Shown piece by piece: positions 1-10,093 of a DNA stretch of 64,000 nucleotides. Source of the DNA: Pseudomonas sp. AB6 (lineage in GTDB: Bacteria > Pseudomonadota > Gammaproteobacteria > Pseudomonadales > Pseudomonadaceae); the NCBI RefSeq assembly GCF_034314105.1, contig NZ_JAVIWJ010000001.1, forward strand, positions 374,501 to 438,500. The letters are read 5' to 3'. Position numbers and translations under genes: made by a program. Numbering within the stretch: position 1 is the first letter of the stretch; each line of letters starts with the position of its first letter. The notes beneath the pieces are model-generated. The model was not told the origin of the DNA. It did not search any database and saw only the letters and a list, made by a program, of their open reading frames with translations.

Positions 1-168
1 ATGCAGGCCCAGGCGACGGGTGCCGAACAGATCAACCAGGCGCTGGTGCAATTGGGTGACGCCAGTAGCCAGACGGTTGATTCGCTGCGCCAAGCCAGCT
101 TCGCTATCGACGAGTTGAGTCAGGTGGCGGTTGGGTTGCGAAGTGGCGTGTCGCGTTTCAAAGTTTGA
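1..168 (+). CDS. wspA: WspA methyl-accepting chemotaxis receptor, C-terminal fragment
   Basis: Only the last 55 codons are inside the window; the gene begins upstream, so the ATG at base 1 is an internal methionine. The residues form a helical, Gln/Ala/Ser-rich stretch that ends in RFKV, typical of the far C-terminal end of a methyl-accepting protein after the signalling hairpin. WspA is the membrane receptor of the Wsp surface-sensing system and controls the kinase WspE. Identity rests mainly on the six complete wsp genes that follow, beginning 9 bases downstream. Confidence 0.85.
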   Translation: MQAQATGAEQINQALVQLGDASSQTVDSLRQASFAIDELSQVAVGLRSGVSRFKV

Positions 169-177
169 GAACGAGCG

Positions 178-711
178 ATGATTGAGCAATCGGCCAAGCG
201 GGGCGCCTCACCGCCACGGAGCACCTTATTTCTGCTGTTTCTCATCGGCCAAGACCGTTACGCGCTGGAGGCGGTGGATATCGCAGAAGTATTACCGCGC
301 CTGCAGCTCAAACCCATTGCCCAGACACCGCATTGGGTGGCGGGCGTGTTCGCGCATCGGGGCACTATGGTGCCGGTTATCGACCTTAGCGCGCTGACCT
401 TCGGCCATCCTGCACAGGCTCGGACCAGTACTCGGCTGGTGTTAGTGAACTATCGACCGGACGCCGATCGTCCTAGCCAACTGCTTGGCCTGATTCTCGA
501 ACAAGCGACCGAAACCTTGCGTTGCCTTCCTGCCGAGTTCAAACATTACGGGTTGGATAACCCCCAGGCGCTTTATCTGGGGCCAGTACGTGAGGATGAA
601 AAAGGCTTGTTGCAATGGGTGCGAGTGCAGGACTTGCTCAGTGATCCCGTGCGCGAACTGCTTTACCCCGTGAAGTCTTCGGACATCGAGCTTTTTGAGG
701 GTGAACCATGA
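178..711 (+). CDS. wspB: WspB, CheW-like coupling protein
   Basis: The 177-residue protein is a single CheW-like domain. Residues about 15-165 begin with the LFLLFLIGQDRYAL strand and include the VAGVFAHRGTMVPVIDL segment typical of CheW. CheW proteins scaffold receptors to CheA-type kinases in cytoplasmic arrays; here the partners would be WspA and WspE. The ATG lies 9 bases after the wspA stop. The end overlaps wspC by ATGA (708-711), so translation is probably coupled. It is one of two CheW-like genes in the operon, the other being wspD. Confidence 0.93.
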   Translation: MIEQSAKRGASPPRSTLFLLFLIGQDRYALEAVDIAEVLPRLQLKPIAQTPHWVAGVFAHRGTMVPVIDLSALTFGHPAQARTSTRLVLVNYRPDADRPSQLLGLILEQATETLRCLPAEFKHYGLDNPQALYLGPVREDEKGLLQWVRVQDLLSDPVRELLYPVKSSDIELFEGEP

Positions 712-1985
712 GCAGTGACCAACACTTTTTTACCTTCCTTAAAAACCGGATAGGTCTGGACGTCGCGTCTGTGGGCGAGGCCATTATCGAGCGTGCGGTG
801 CGGCAGCGCAGCATTCTGGCAAAGTCCCAGAGCATCGAAGATTATTGGCAACTTTTGCTCACGTCGGCCACTGAACAACAAGCGTTGATTGAAGCCGTAA
901 TCGTGCCTGAGACATGGTTTTTCCGTTATCCGGAATCGTTTGCGACCTTGGGCAAGCTGGCTCAGGCACGCTTGGCTGAACTCATGGGTGTGCGGCCGTT
1001 GCGCATTCTCAGCTTGCCGTGTTCCACAGGCGAAGAGCCTTATTCAATCGCCATGGCGTTGTTCGACACCGGGTTGATGCCGCAGCAATTTCAGATTGAT
1101 GCCGTAGACATCAGCCCGCTATCAATCGAGCGCGCCCAACATGGCATTTACGGAAAGAACTCCTTTCGCGGCGAACACATCGAGTTTCGCGACCGACACT
1201 TTAGCGCCAAAGACGACAGCTGGCTGATCAGCGAGCGCGTGCAAGCGCAGGTTAGCTTTCAGCCTGGCAACGTGCTTGATCCCGGTTTGTTTTCCGCTCA
1301 GCCAGCCTATGATTTTGTGTTCTGCCGCAATCTGCTGATCTATTTCGACTTGGCGACTCAACAGCGGGTGTTCAACGTGCTCAAAGGCTGGACCCGTGTG
1401 GACGGAGTGCTGTTTATTGGCCCTGCTGAAGGGAATTTGCTGGCTCGCTTGGGGATGCGTTCGATCGGCGTTGCGCAGTCGTTCGCCTTCAGTCGCCATG
1501 CCGACAACGTTCCGGAGCCAGTCGCCACTGGGGTGGCACCGCCGCTTTCGCGGCCGCTCACGCCCGTGACGTGGCCGTCGACGCCACGCCCGCTGGTAGC
1601 CAGGCCGTCAATCACGACCCTGACGCAGCGGTCATCCATTGAACCCGCCGCCGTGGATACCGACGCTGCCAGTCTACTGAGCACCATCGCAGCCCTCGCG
1701 AACCAGGGTAGAAGCGCGGAGGCTCGTGCGGGCTGTGAGCGTTTTCTGCAACTGTTTGAACCCTCGGCGCAAGTGTTTTATTGGTTGGGCCTGCTGAGTG
1801 ATCTTGGTGGTCAGCGCTTAGAGGCGCAAAGCTTGTATCGCAAAGCGCTGTACCTGCAACCGCAACATCCCGAAGCGTTAGCGCAGCTTGCGGCGCTACT
1901 CACCTCCCAGGGTGATCTCGCGGGTGCGCGACGATTGCATGAGCGGGCAACTCGGAGCTTGGGCAAGGACGGACATAAACCATGA
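708..1985 (+). CDS. wspC: WspC, CheR-type chemoreceptor methyltransferase with TPR tail
   Basis: This 425-residue protein should methylate glutamates of WspA using S-adenosylmethionine and so set receptor sensitivity. Residues about 60-260 form the CheR methyltransferase. VPETWFFR precedes the SAM-binding loop LSLPCSTGEEP, and FCRNLLIYF lies in the catalytic core. A Pro/Thr/Ala-rich linker (about 265-320) is followed by tetratricopeptide-like helices (about 325-420, with FYWLGLLSDLGGQ and LYRKALYLQPQHPEALAQLA). The TPR tail is normal for WspC and absent from enteric CheR. It overlaps wspB and wspD by ATGA at both ends. Confidence 0.95.
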   Translation: MSSDQHFFTFLKNRIGLDVASVGEAIIERAVRQRSILAKSQSIEDYWQLLLTSATEQQALIEAVIVPETWFFRYPESFATLGKLAQARLAELMGVRPLRILSLPCSTGEEPYSIAMALFDTGLMPQQFQIDAVDISPLSIERAQHGIYGKNSFRGEHIEFRDRHFSAKDDSWLISERVQAQVSFQPGNVLDPGLFSAQPAYDFVFCRNLLIYFDLATQQRVFNVLKGWTRVDGVLFIGPAEGNLLARLGMRSIGVAQSFAFSRHADNVPEPVATGVAPPLSRPLTPVTWPSTPRPLVARPSITTLTQRSSIEPAAVDTDAASLLSTIAALANQGRSAEARAGCERFLQLFEPSAQVFYWLGLLSDLGGQRLEAQSLYRKALYLQPQHPEALAQLAALLTSQGDLAGARRLHERATRSLGKDGHKP

Positions 1986-2671
1986 GCGCCCCGCAGAATG
2001 AGGTGAGCTTGATTCAAGAGGACACTCAGGCAATTGATGATTGCTGGAACCGCATCGGCATTCATGGCGTGCGTTCGTGCCCACTATTGGTCGAGCACAT
2101 TCATTGTCGTAATTGCGCGGTGTACTCTGCTGCGGCCACGCGGTTGCTGGACCGCTATTCGCTGGTTCAGGAACAACGTATACCGACCCACAGCAGCAAG
2201 GCTCATAACGAAATTAAAACCCGGTCGGTTCTTATATTTCGCCTGGGCGAAGAGTGGCTGGGGTTGCCTACCCGCTGTCTGATTGAAGTGGCGCCACTAC
2301 AGGCTATTCACTCGTTGCCACATCAGCGCTCTCGAGCTTTGCTGGGCGTTGCCAATGTCAGGGGTGCGTTAGTGGCGTGTGTGTCGTTGGTTGAGCTTCT
2401 TGGGTTGGACAGTACTGCGGTAGTCAATCCATCAAACCGAATCATGCCTCGCATGTTGATAATTACCGCTGAGGGTGGGCCGGCGGTAGTCCCGGTGGAC
2501 GAAGTCGACGGTATACACGCCATTGACCAAGGCACCTTGGATTCAGCATCGAATCCTGGTCAGCACGCCAATGCCAAATACACCCGGGGCGTCATCCGCT
2601 GGAAAGCCCGCAGTCTGCGCTTGCTCGATGAAGACCAGTTGCTGTCGGCCATGAACCGGAGCTTCTCATGA
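1982..2671 (+). CDS. wspD: WspD, CheW-like coupling protein
   Basis: The 229-residue protein has an N-terminal extension of about 75 residues with several cysteines (SCPLLVEHIHCRNCAVY). A CheW domain follows (about 75-225, including LIFRLGEEWLGLPT and GVANVRGALVACVSL). It probably couples WspA to WspE alongside WspB. The cysteine-containing extension is characteristic of this subgroup; whether it binds metal cannot be told from sequence. The start (1982) overlaps the wspC stop, and the end overlaps the wspE start by ATGA. Confidence 0.94.
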   Translation: MSAPQNEVSLIQEDTQAIDDCWNRIGIHGVRSCPLLVEHIHCRNCAVYSAAATRLLDRYSLVQEQRIPTHSSKAHNEIKTRSVLIFRLGEEWLGLPTRCLIEVAPLQAIHSLPHQRSRALLGVANVRGALVACVSLVELLGLDSTAVVNPSNRIMPRMLIITAEGGPAVVPVDEVDGIHAIDQGTLDSASNPGQHANAKYTRGVIRWKARSLRLLDEDQLLSAMNRSFS

Positions 2672-5034
2672 CCCCAGAGCAAATGCGCGACGCTTCGTTG
2701 TTCGAGCTCTTTGCGTTAGAGGCCGAAGCGCAAACCCAGGTTCTCAGTACGGGGTTGTTGGCGCTGGAGCGCAATCCAACCCAAGCCGATCATCTGGAAG
2801 CGTGTATGCGTGCTGCCCATTCGTTCAAAGGTGCGGCGCGGATTGTTGGGGTTGATGCTGGAGTCAGCGTCGCTCATGTAATGGAAGATTGCCTGGTCAG
2901 CGCTCAAGAGTCGCGCTTGTACCTGATGCCTGAACATATCGACGCTTTGCTGCTGGGTACTGATTTATTGTTGCGCATCGCCACGCCAGGCAGTACCGGC
3001 GTCAGGCCGGAAGATATCAACGCCTACGTGTTGCAAATGAACCGTTTGCTGGCGCCCACGGTTGTAGTTGCAAAGTCGCCCGCGCTGCCGCCATCACTTG
3101 AATCTCTACTGTCGACTTCAGCGACTCTTACAACCGACTTTTCGACTGCTGATTTGTTGGCGCAGGCGCTACGGCTTGACGCCTTGGCACTTGAGGTCGC
3201 ACCCGCGCAGAGCGCGGCACCGACGACTGATGTCAGCTCTGCCTCGTCCCGTGTTTCACGGCGCAGGCGTCAAGACACAGAAGGCGGCGAGCGTGTTTTG
3301 CGTGTTACCGCTGAACGTCTGAACAGTCTGCTCGATCTGTCGAGCAAAGCCCTCGTTGAGACCCAGCGGCTCAAACCATATTTAGCGACGATGCAACGGG
3401 TCAAACGCCTGCAAAACCAAAGCGGTCAAGCCCTGGACAGTCTTGAAGCGAAGCTTAATGAAGCGGGCGCCAGCGCTGAAGTCCATGACGCACTGGAAGA
3501 ATCACGGCGTTTGTTATCCCAGGCCCAAGCGATGTTGACCCAGCAAACGGCTGAGCTGGACGAGTTTGGTTGGAATGCCGGTCGGCGTGCCCAACAACTC
3601 TACGACACCGCGCTGGCGTGTCGGATGCGACCCTTTGCCGATGTATTAGGCGGGCAAGCTCGCATGGTTCGTGACTTGGGTCGCGAGCTGGGTAAGCAGG
3701 TGCGATTAGAGATTGAGGGTGAGAAGACTCAGGTTGACCGCGATGTCTTGGAAAAACTCGAAGCGCCATTGACGCATCTGTTGCGCAATGCAGTTGACCA
3801 TGGCGTGGAGTTTCCCGCAGAGCGGTTGCTAGCAGGCAAGCCCGCTGAAGGGTTGATCCGCTTGAAAGCTTCCCACCAGGCCGGGTTGTTGGTATTGGAG
3901 ATCAGCGACGACGGCGCAGGAGTCGATCTGGACAGGCTGCGCCGCAGCATTATCGAGCGCCAGCTATCGCCCACCGAGACCGCCGCACAATTAAGTGAAG
4001 AAGAGCTGCTGAGTTTTCTGTTTTTGCCCGGTTTCAGCCTGCGCGAGACGGTCACTGAGGTGTCCGGGCGCGGCGTGGGTCTGGACGCCGTGCAGCATAT
4101 GGTCCGCCAATTGCGCGGTTCGGTTGAGCTAGAGCAAGGCGCTGGACAGGGCAGCTGTTTTCATATTGAAGTTCCGCTGACGCTGTCGGTAGTCCGTAGC
4201 CTTGTGGTGGAAGTCGGTGGTGAGGCTTATGCCTTCCCGTTGGCTCACATCGAGCGCATGCGGGATTTGAAATCCGACGAAATTGTGCAGCTTGAAGGTC
4301 GTCAGCATTTTTGGCACGAGGGACGACATGTTGGCCTGGTTGCCGCGAGTCAGCTACTTCAGCGACCGCAGAGCACGTCGGTGTCTGAGGTGCTGAAGGT
4401 CGTCGTGATACGCGAACGCGACGCCGTGTATGGCGTGGCCGTGGAGCGCTTCGTCGGCGAGCGAACGCTGGTGGTGCTGCCTCTTGATCCGCGTCTGGGT
4501 AAGGTCCAGGACATTTCTGCCGGGGCGTTATTGGACGATGGTTCAGCGGTATTGATCATCGACGTCGAGGACATGTTGAGGTCGGTGGAAAAGCTCCTCA
4601 ATACAGGGCGACTGGAACGTATTGACCGCCGCAGCCAACAGGTTGATAAGGCGGTGCGCAAGCGCGTGCTGGTAGTGGATGACTCACTGACGGTGAGGGA
4701 GCTGCAGCGCAAGTTGCTGGTCAACCGTGGCTATGAAGTGGCTGTTGCAGTCGACGGCATGGACGGTTGGAACGCGTTGCGTGCCGAGGATTTCGATTTG
4801 TTGATCACAGACATCGATATGCCACGCATGGACGGCATCGAACTGGTGACGTTGCTGCGTCGCGACAGCCGTTTGCAATCTTTGCCGGTGATGGTGGTTT
4901 CCTACAAAGATCGAGAAGAAGATCGTCGGCGCGGCCTGGATGCTGGCGCGGATTACTACCTGGCCAAAGCCAGCTTCCATGACGATGCCCTGCTGGACGC
5001 GGTCACGGAGTTGATAGGGAGTGCGCAAGGATGA
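2668..5034 (+). CDS. wspE: WspE, CheA-type hybrid histidine kinase/response regulator
   Basis: The 788-residue cytoplasmic kinase autophosphorylates and passes phosphate to WspR (output) and WspF (adaptation). Domains in order are: an Hpt domain with phosphorylatable His51 in AHSFKG; a variable linker (about 120-200); a dimerisation helix pair; and an HATPase domain with N-box HLLRNAVDHG, G1 box DDGAGVD and G2 box GRGVGLDA. A CheW-like domain starts near VPLTLSVVRSL. The C-terminal receiver (about 665-785) has acidic residues in VLVVDD, phosphoacceptor Asp715 in ITDIDMP and Lys767. All key residues are present, so it looks functional. It overlaps wspD and wspF by ATGA. Confidence 0.96.
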   Translation: MTPEQMRDASLFELFALEAEAQTQVLSTGLLALERNPTQADHLEACMRAAHSFKGAARIVGVDAGVSVAHVMEDCLVSAQESRLYLMPEHIDALLLGTDLLLRIATPGSTGVRPEDINAYVLQMNRLLAPTVVVAKSPALPPSLESLLSTSATLTTDFSTADLLAQALRLDALALEVAPAQSAAPTTDVSSASSRVSRRRRQDTEGGERVLRVTAERLNSLLDLSSKALVETQRLKPYLATMQRVKRLQNQSGQALDSLEAKLNEAGASAEVHDALEESRRLLSQAQAMLTQQTAELDEFGWNAGRRAQQLYDTALACRMRPFADVLGGQARMVRDLGRELGKQVRLEIEGEKTQVDRDVLEKLEAPLTHLLRNAVDHGVEFPAERLLAGKPAEGLIRLKASHQAGLLVLEISDDGAGVDLDRLRRSIIERQLSPTETAAQLSEEELLSFLFLPGFSLRETVTEVSGRGVGLDAVQHMVRQLRGSVELEQGAGQGSCFHIEVPLTLSVVRSLVVEVGGEAYAFPLAHIERMRDLKSDEIVQLEGRQHFWHEGRHVGLVAASQLLQRPQSTSVSEVLKVVVIRERDAVYGVAVERFVGERTLVVLPLDPRLGKVQDISAGALLDDGSAVLIIDVEDMLRSVEKLLNTGRLERIDRRSQQVDKAVRKRVLVVDDSLTVRELQRKLLVNRGYEVAVAVDGMDGWNALRAEDFDLLITDIDMPRMDGIELVTLLRRDSRLQSLPVMVVSYKDREEDRRRGLDAGADYYLAKASFHDDALLDAVTELIGSAQG

Positions 5035-6041
5035 AAATCGCAATCGTCAACGATATACCCATGGCGGTCGAAGCGTTGCGCCGTGCCATCGCTTTGGAAC
5101 CGCAACACCAGGTGATCTGGATAGCAAGCAATGGCGCCGAAGCGGTTGAGCGTTGCGCTCAATTGACACCTGACTTGATCTTGATGGACTTGATCATGCC
5201 AGTCATGGACGGCGTAGAGGCCACCCGCCAAATCATGGCCGCGACGCCTTGCGCCATCGTCATTGTGACTGTCGACCGGGAGCAAAATGTCCATCGGGTA
5301 TTCGAAGCCATGGGGTATGGTGCACTGGATGTGGTTGACACTCCATCGCTTGGTGCCGGTAATCCAAAGGATGCCGCAGCTCCATTACTGCGCAAGATTC
5401 TTAATATTGGCTGGCTGATTGGCCAGCGCGACAGCCGCGTACGCACCGTCTTGACCCCGTTGCGGCAAAGTGTCCAGCGTCGCGGATTAGTTGCTATTGG
5501 TTCATCTGCGGGTGGTCCCGCCGCATTGGAAATACTGCTTAAAGGATTGCCGACGACATTCCCGGCGGCCATTGTGCTGGTGCAGCATGTTGATCAGGTT
5601 TTTGCGGCGGGCATGGCCGAATGGCTAAGCAGCGCTTCAGGTTTACCGGTGCGGTTGGCTTGCGACGGCGAACCCCCGCAAAACGGCACGGTCTTATTGG
5701 CCGGTACCAATCACCATATTCGCTTGTTGAAAAACGGCAACTTGGCCTATACGGCTGAGCCTGTGAACGAAATTTATCGGCCCTCTATCGATGTGTTCTT
5801 CGACAGTGTGGCCCGCTTTTGGAGTGGAGATGCGGTGGGTGTGTTGTTGACAGGTATGGGGCGTGACGGTGCCGAAGGGCTTAAGTCAATGCGCCAACAG
5901 GGATTTCTGACCATTGCGCAGGATCAGCAGAGCAGTGCGGTGTACGGCATGCCTAAGGCTGCTGCAGCCATAGATGCGGCCGTTGAAATAAGGCCCCTGG
6001 AAAAAATCGCATCCAGATTAATGGAGGTGTTCGCCCAATGA
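5031..6041 (+). CDS. wspF: WspF, CheB-type receptor methylesterase with receiver domain
   Basis: The 336-residue protein has an N-terminal receiver with Asp53 in LMDLIMP and a C-terminal methylesterase. The catalytic triad is visible as Ser159 (GSSAGG), His186 (LVQHVD) and Asp279 (GMGRDGAEG). When phosphorylated by WspE it demethylates WspA and dampens signalling. In P. fluorescens and P. aeruginosa, loss of wspF raises cyclic di-GMP and gives wrinkly colonies, so an intact gene implies regulated rather than constitutive signalling. It overlaps the wspE stop by ATGA. Confidence 0.96.
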   Translation: MKIAIVNDIPMAVEALRRAIALEPQHQVIWIASNGAEAVERCAQLTPDLILMDLIMPVMDGVEATRQIMAATPCAIVIVTVDREQNVHRVFEAMGYGALDVVDTPSLGAGNPKDAAAPLLRKILNIGWLIGQRDSRVRTVLTPLRQSVQRRGLVAIGSSAGGPAALEILLKGLPTTFPAAIVLVQHVDQVFAAGMAEWLSSASGLPVRLACDGEPPQNGTVLLAGTNHHIRLLKNGNLAYTAEPVNEIYRPSIDVFFDSVARFWSGDAVGVLLTGMGRDGAEGLKSMRQQGFLTIAQDQQSSAVYGMPKAAAAIDAAVEIRPLEKIASRLMEVFAQ

Positions 6042-6086
6042 TCATTGAGATGAGTTTTTTTCCAGCCAACTCGCGGGAGCCCCGTC

Positions 6087-7094
6087 ATGCATGACTTACA
6101 AATAGATGGTTTTAAAAAAACCGACGAAAACTCTGCGATGGTGCTGCTTGTTGATGACCAGGCGATGATCGGTGAAGCTGTGCGACGTGGCCTTGCCAAC
6201 GAAGAAAACATCGATTTCCATTTTTGCGCCGATCCCCATCAAGCGGTCAGTCAGGCCATTTTAATTAAACCGACGGTGATCCTGCAGGATCTGGTGATGC
6301 CAGGCCTTGACGGACTGACGCTGGTCCGCGAATACCGCAACAATCCTCAAACCAAAGATATTCCGATCATTGTGCTATCGACCAAGGATGACCCGCTGAT
6401 CAAAAGCGCGGCGTTTGCCTCTGGCGCAAATGACTATCTGGTCAAGCTGCCGGACACTATTGAATTGGTGGCGCGCATTCGTTATCACTCGCGCTCCTAC
6501 ATGACCCTGCTTCAGCGCGACGAAGCTTACCGCGCTCTGCGCGTCAGCCAACAGCAGTTGCTCGACACCAATCTGGTGTTGCAACGTTTGATGAACTCCG
6601 ACGGCCTGACTGGGTTGTCCAATCGTCGGCATTTCGACGAATACCTGGAGTTGGAATGGCGTCGGGCTGCGCGTGAGCAGACCCAAATGTCGCTACTGAT
6701 GATCGACGTCGATTACTTCAAGGCCTACAACGACAGCTTTGGCCATTTGGAAGGCGATGAGGCGTTGCGCGGGGTCGCCCAGGCAATCCGCGCAAGCTGT
6801 GCGCGGCCTTCCGATCTGCCGGCACGTTACGGCGGCGAGGAATTTGCGCTGGTGTTGCCCAACACGTCACCGGGCGGCGCGCGATTGCTAGCAGAAAAAC
6901 TGCGCCACACCGTGACCGCCCTGGCAATCCCACACAACTCCCCGGTGCCGGGTTCTACTTTGTCGATCAGCATCGGCTTGGCGACCATGATCCCTCAGCC
7001 GGGCTCTAACAGCCGCCAACTGATTCAAGAGGCCGACAAGGGCCTGTATTCAGCAAAGAACAACGGGCGTAATCAAGTGGTGGTGGGTGGGTAG
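6087..7094 (+). CDS. wspR: WspR, receiver-GGDEF diguanylate cyclase
   Basis: The 335-residue output enzyme makes cyclic di-GMP from two GTP when phosphorylated by WspE. The receiver (about 15-135) carries acidic VDDQ and phosphoacceptor Asp68 (LQDLVMP). A helical linker (about 140-175) joins it to the GGDEF domain. The active-site signature is GGEEF at residues 249-253, preceded by an RxxD inhibitory site (Arg240-Asp243), so product inhibition is expected. It is separated from wspF by 45 bases, unlike the overlapping upstream genes, and has its own ribosome site (GGGAG, about 6076). No clear terminator follows. Confidence 0.96.
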   Translation: MHDLQIDGFKKTDENSAMVLLVDDQAMIGEAVRRGLANEENIDFHFCADPHQAVSQAILIKPTVILQDLVMPGLDGLTLVREYRNNPQTKDIPIIVLSTKDDPLIKSAAFASGANDYLVKLPDTIELVARIRYHSRSYMTLLQRDEAYRALRVSQQQLLDTNLVLQRLMNSDGLTGLSNRRHFDEYLELEWRRAAREQTQMSLLMIDVDYFKAYNDSFGHLEGDEALRGVAQAIRASCARPSDLPARYGGEEFALVLPNTSPGGARLLAEKLRHTVTALAIPHNSPVPGSTLSISIGLATMIPQPGSNSRQLIQEADKGLYSAKNNGRNQVVVGG

Positions 7095-7120
7095 TGTTTT
7101 CGCAAATGTCGCGCGGCTCT

Positions 7121-7197
7121 CTGTATTAGGCAGCTTGTTCGCGAGAGGCGTTATTCGATCAGCCTGACATGACCCCCGCCAACCAGTCGGCTGCTAC
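7121..7197. repeat. Possible decayed REP-type palindrome pair
   Basis: Between wspR and prfB the outer arms resemble the two inverted arms of Pseudomonas REP doublets: CAGCTTGTTCGCGAGAGG on one side and GCCAACCAGTCGGCTGCTAC on the other. The match is imperfect and the arms no longer pair fully, so this may be an eroded copy or chance. Confidence 0.3.
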
Positions 7198-7317
7198 GGG
7201 GATTGCGCGGTATCAGGCACAATAATCCCGCCAGGGGTGCTTAACAGGCTGCCTTAGCGGTCTTCTGTGGGGTATACTCGTCGGCTTTCAAAAGTTCGCC
7301 TACGAGTGCTGCCTACC

Positions 7318-8413
7318 ATGGAAATCAACCCGATTCTAAACAGCATCAAGGACCTGTCCGAGCGTTCCGAAACCATTCGGGGGTATCTTTGACTACGATC
7401 AAAAGCATGAGCGCCTGACCGAAGTCAATCGCGAGCTTGAAGATCCTGCTGTCTGGAACAACCCCGAATATGCACAGAACCTGGGCCGCGAGCGTTCCTT
7501 GCTGGCACAGATCGTCGACACCCTGGACGAAATGTCCTCCGGTTTGAACGACGCCAAAGACCTGTTGCTGATGTCGGCTGAAGAAGAAGATCAAGCTGCC
7601 GTGGATGATGTGGCCGCTGAAGTAGAGCGCCTGCGCGAATCGCTTGAAAAACTCGAATTCCGCCGGATGTTCAGCGGTGAGATGGACGCTAACAACGCTT
7701 ACCTCGATATCCAGGCCGGCTCCGGCGGGACCGAGGCTCAAGATTGGGCCAACATCTTGCTGCGCATGTACCTGCGATGGGCGGATAAACGCGGTTTCGA
7801 CGCGACCATCATGGAGTTGTCTGCCGGTGAAGTCGCTGGAATCAAAGGCGCGACCCTGCACATCAAAGGTGAGTACGTGTTCGGTTGGTTGCGCACCGAG
7901 ATTGGCGTGCACCGTCTGGTGCGCAAGAGTCCGTTCGACTCCGGCAACCGTCGTCATACCTCATTCTCCGCGGTGTTTGTTTCCCCGGAAATCGATGACA
8001 ACATTGAGATCGACATCAACCCGTCGGACCTGCGGATCGATACTTATCGTTCGTCCGGTGCCGGTGGTCAGCACGTTAACACCACTGACTCTGCGGTACG
8101 GATTACTCACGTGCCGACCAACACCGTGGTCAGCTGTCAGAATGAACGTTCCCAGCATTCCAACAAAGACACCGCGATGAAAATGTTGCGAGCGCGTTTG
8201 TACGAGCAGGAAGTGCAGAAGCGCAACGCCGCTTCGCAGGCCCTTGAGGACACCAAGTCGGACATTGGCTGGGGTCATCAGATTCGTTCATACGTGCTCG
8301 ATCAGTCGCGGATCAAGGATTTGCGCACCAACATCGAACGCAGCGACTGCAACAACGTACTCGACGGCGACATCGACGAATACCTTGAGGCCAGCCTCAA
8401 GCAAGGACTGTAG
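7318..8413 (+). CDS. prfB: Peptide chain release factor 2, expressed by +1 programmed frameshift
   Basis: RF2 releases nascent protein at UGA and UAA stops. The reading frame starts at ATG 7318 and meets an in-frame TGA as codon 25 (7390-7392). Skipping T7390 joins it to the frame ending at 8413, giving 364 residues, close to the 365 of E. coli RF2. The slip site is canonical: a GGGGG Shine-Dalgarno-like run (7379-7383), then TAT CTT TGA C. The stop-recognition tripeptide SPF (in VRKSPFDSG) and the catalytic GGQ (in GAGGQHVNT) are present. The CDS should be read as 7318-7389 joined to 7391-8413. lysS follows, as in many bacteria. Confidence 0.97.
7379..7393 (+). promoter_or_regulatory. prfB: prfB autoregulatory +1 frameshift site
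   Basis: GGGGG at 7379-7383 pairs with the 16S 3' end three bases before the CTT slip codon (7387-7389). It is followed by stop TGA and C. When RF2 is scarce the ribosome pauses at UGA and slips from CUU to UUU, so RF2 regulates its own synthesis. Confidence 0.95.
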
Positions 8414-8531
8414 TCAGATGTGCACACTTCGTTTCAAGACGCAGCGGCGCTGATCAGGCATTGATCAATAGCCCCGATTCAAGTCCCTCGTCTCTGGCGA
8501 GGGCACCGAACCTGTGATGGAAATCCAAGAC

Positions 8532-10034
8532 ATGAGCGACCAACAACTCGACCCGCAAGACCTGCAACAGGAAGAAAACAGCCTGATCGCCCTGCGCAAG
8601 GAAAAACTTGCCGTCGAGCGCGCCAAAGGCCATGCCTTCCCCAACGACTTCCGCCGCGACAGCTACTGCAATGACTTGCAGAAGCAGTATGCCGACAAGA
8701 CCAAGGAAGAGCTGTTGGCTGCAGCGATTCCGGTCAAGGTTGCGGGTCGTCTCATGCTTAACCGTGGCTCGTTCATGGTGATTCAGGACATGACCGGTCG
8801 CATCCAGGTCTACGTCAACCGCAAGACTCTGTCAGAAGACACCTTGGCCTCGGTCAAGACCTGGGACTTGGGCGATATTATTGCTGCTGAAGGCACCTTG
8901 GCCCGTTCCGGCAAAGGCGACCTGTACGTTGAAATGACCAACGTGCGTTTGCTGACCAAGTCACTGCGCCCGCTGCCGGATAAGCACCACGGCCTGACCG
9001 ATACCGAAACCCGTTACCGCCAGCGCTATGTTGATTTGATCGTCAACGAAGAAGTCCGCGACACTTTCCGCACTCGTTCACAAGTCATCGCGCACATTCG
9101 TGCCTTCTTCATGAAGCGTGATTTCCTTGAAGTGGAAACACCCATGTTGCAAACCATTCCCGGCGGGGCTGCGGCCAAACCGTTCGAGACTCATCACAAC
9201 GCCCTGGACCTGGACATGTTCCTGCGTATCGCACCGGAGCTGTTCCTCAAGCGCTTGGTCGTTGGTGGTTTCGAGCGAGTGTTTGAGATCAACCGCAACT
9301 TCCGCAACGAAGGCGTTTCGACTCGGCATAACCCTGAGTTCACCATGCTTGAGTTCTATCAGGCATACGCCGATTACGAAGACAACATGGACCTCACTGA
9401 AGAGCTGTTCCGTGAGCTGGCGCAATTGGTCTTGAACAGTACTGATGTGCCTTATCAAGGCAAAGTATTCCACTTTGGCGAGCCGTTTCAGCGCATCTCG
9501 GTGTTCGCATCGATCCTCAAGTACAACCCGGACATCACCGCGGCCGACCTTGAAGACATTGACAAGGCCCGCGCTATCGCCAAGAAGGCCGGTGCTGCGG
9601 TTAAAGGCTTTGAAGGTCTGGGCAAGCTGCAAACCATGATTTTCGAAGAGCTGGTCGAGCATCAACTCGAACAGCCGACGTTTATCACTGAGTATCCGTT
9701 CGAAGTGTCGCCGCTGGCACGTCGCAACAACACCAACCCTAACGTCACCGACCGTTTCGAATTGTTCATCGGCGGTCGTGAAATCGCCAACGCCTACTCC
9801 GAGTTGAACGACGCGGAAGACCAGGCCGAGCGTTTCCAGGCGCAGGTTCGCGACAAGGATTCCGGTGACGATGAAGCCATGCATTACGATGCTGACTTCG
9901 TTCGCGCGTTGGAATACGGCATGCCGCCCACCGCTGGTGAAGGCATAGGCATCGACCGCCTGGTGATGCTACTGACCGACGCACCGTCGATTCGCGACGT
10001 GATCCTGTTCCCGCATATGCGCCCACAAGCGTAA
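8532..10034 (+). CDS. lysS: Lysyl-tRNA synthetase, class II
   Basis: This cytoplasmic enzyme charges tRNA-Lys. From the ATG at 8532 it has 500 residues, the usual length. The N-terminal OB-fold anticodon-binding domain spans about 60-170 ([16 protein letters not shown]). The class II catalytic core includes motif 2 around [14 protein letters not shown] and motif 3 [12 protein letters not shown] near the C-terminus. The start is uncertain: GTG 8514 or ATG 8517 in the same frame sit closer to a GCGAGGG element (8497-8503) and would add five or six residues. The MSDQQ start was preferred from my recollection of Pseudomonas LysS. A strong terminator follows. Confidence 0.96.
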   Translation: MSDQQLDPQDLQQEENSLIALRKEKLAVERAKGHAFPNDFRRDSYCNDLQKQYADKTKEELLAAAIPVKVAGRLMLNRGSFMVIQDMTGRIQVYVNRKTLSEDTLASVKTWDLGDIIAAEGTLARSGKGDLYVEMTNVRLLTKSLRPLPDKHHGLTDTETRYRQRYVDLIVNEEVRDTFRTRSQVIAHIRAFFMKRDFLEVETPMLQTIPGGAAAKPFETHHNALDLDMFLRIAPELFLKRLVVGGFERVFEINRNFRNEGVSTRHNPEFTMLEFYQAYADYEDNMDLTEELFRELAQLVLNSTDVPYQGKVFHFGEPFQRISVFASILKYNPDITAADLEDIDKARAIAKKAGAAVKGFEGLGKLQTMIFEELVEHQLEQPTFITEYPFEVSPLARRNNTNPNVTDRFELFIGGREIANAYSELNDAEDQAERFQAQVRDKDSGDDEAMHYDADFVRALEYGMPPTAGEGIGIDRLVMLLTDAPSIRDVILFPHMRPQA

Positions 10035-10046
10035 TAATCGATGAAG

Positions 10047-10072
10047 AAGCCGCCCGATGAGGCGGCTTTTTT
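10047..10072 (+). terminator. Rho-independent terminator after lysS
   Basis: Perfect 8-bp stem AAGCCGCC / GGCGGCTT with loop CGATGA, followed by a T run. It lies 13 bases after the lysS stop. Confidence 0.93.
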
Positions 10073-10093
10073 ATACGCTAAAGGAGACCCATC

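Noticed and set aside
1..3. ATG at base 1 as a gene start
   Set aside because: It is an internal methionine of wspA; the window simply begins there.
9078..9884. A 268-residue minus-strand frame over lysS
   Set aside because: It is antisense to the conserved class II core of LysRS and has no recognisable domain.
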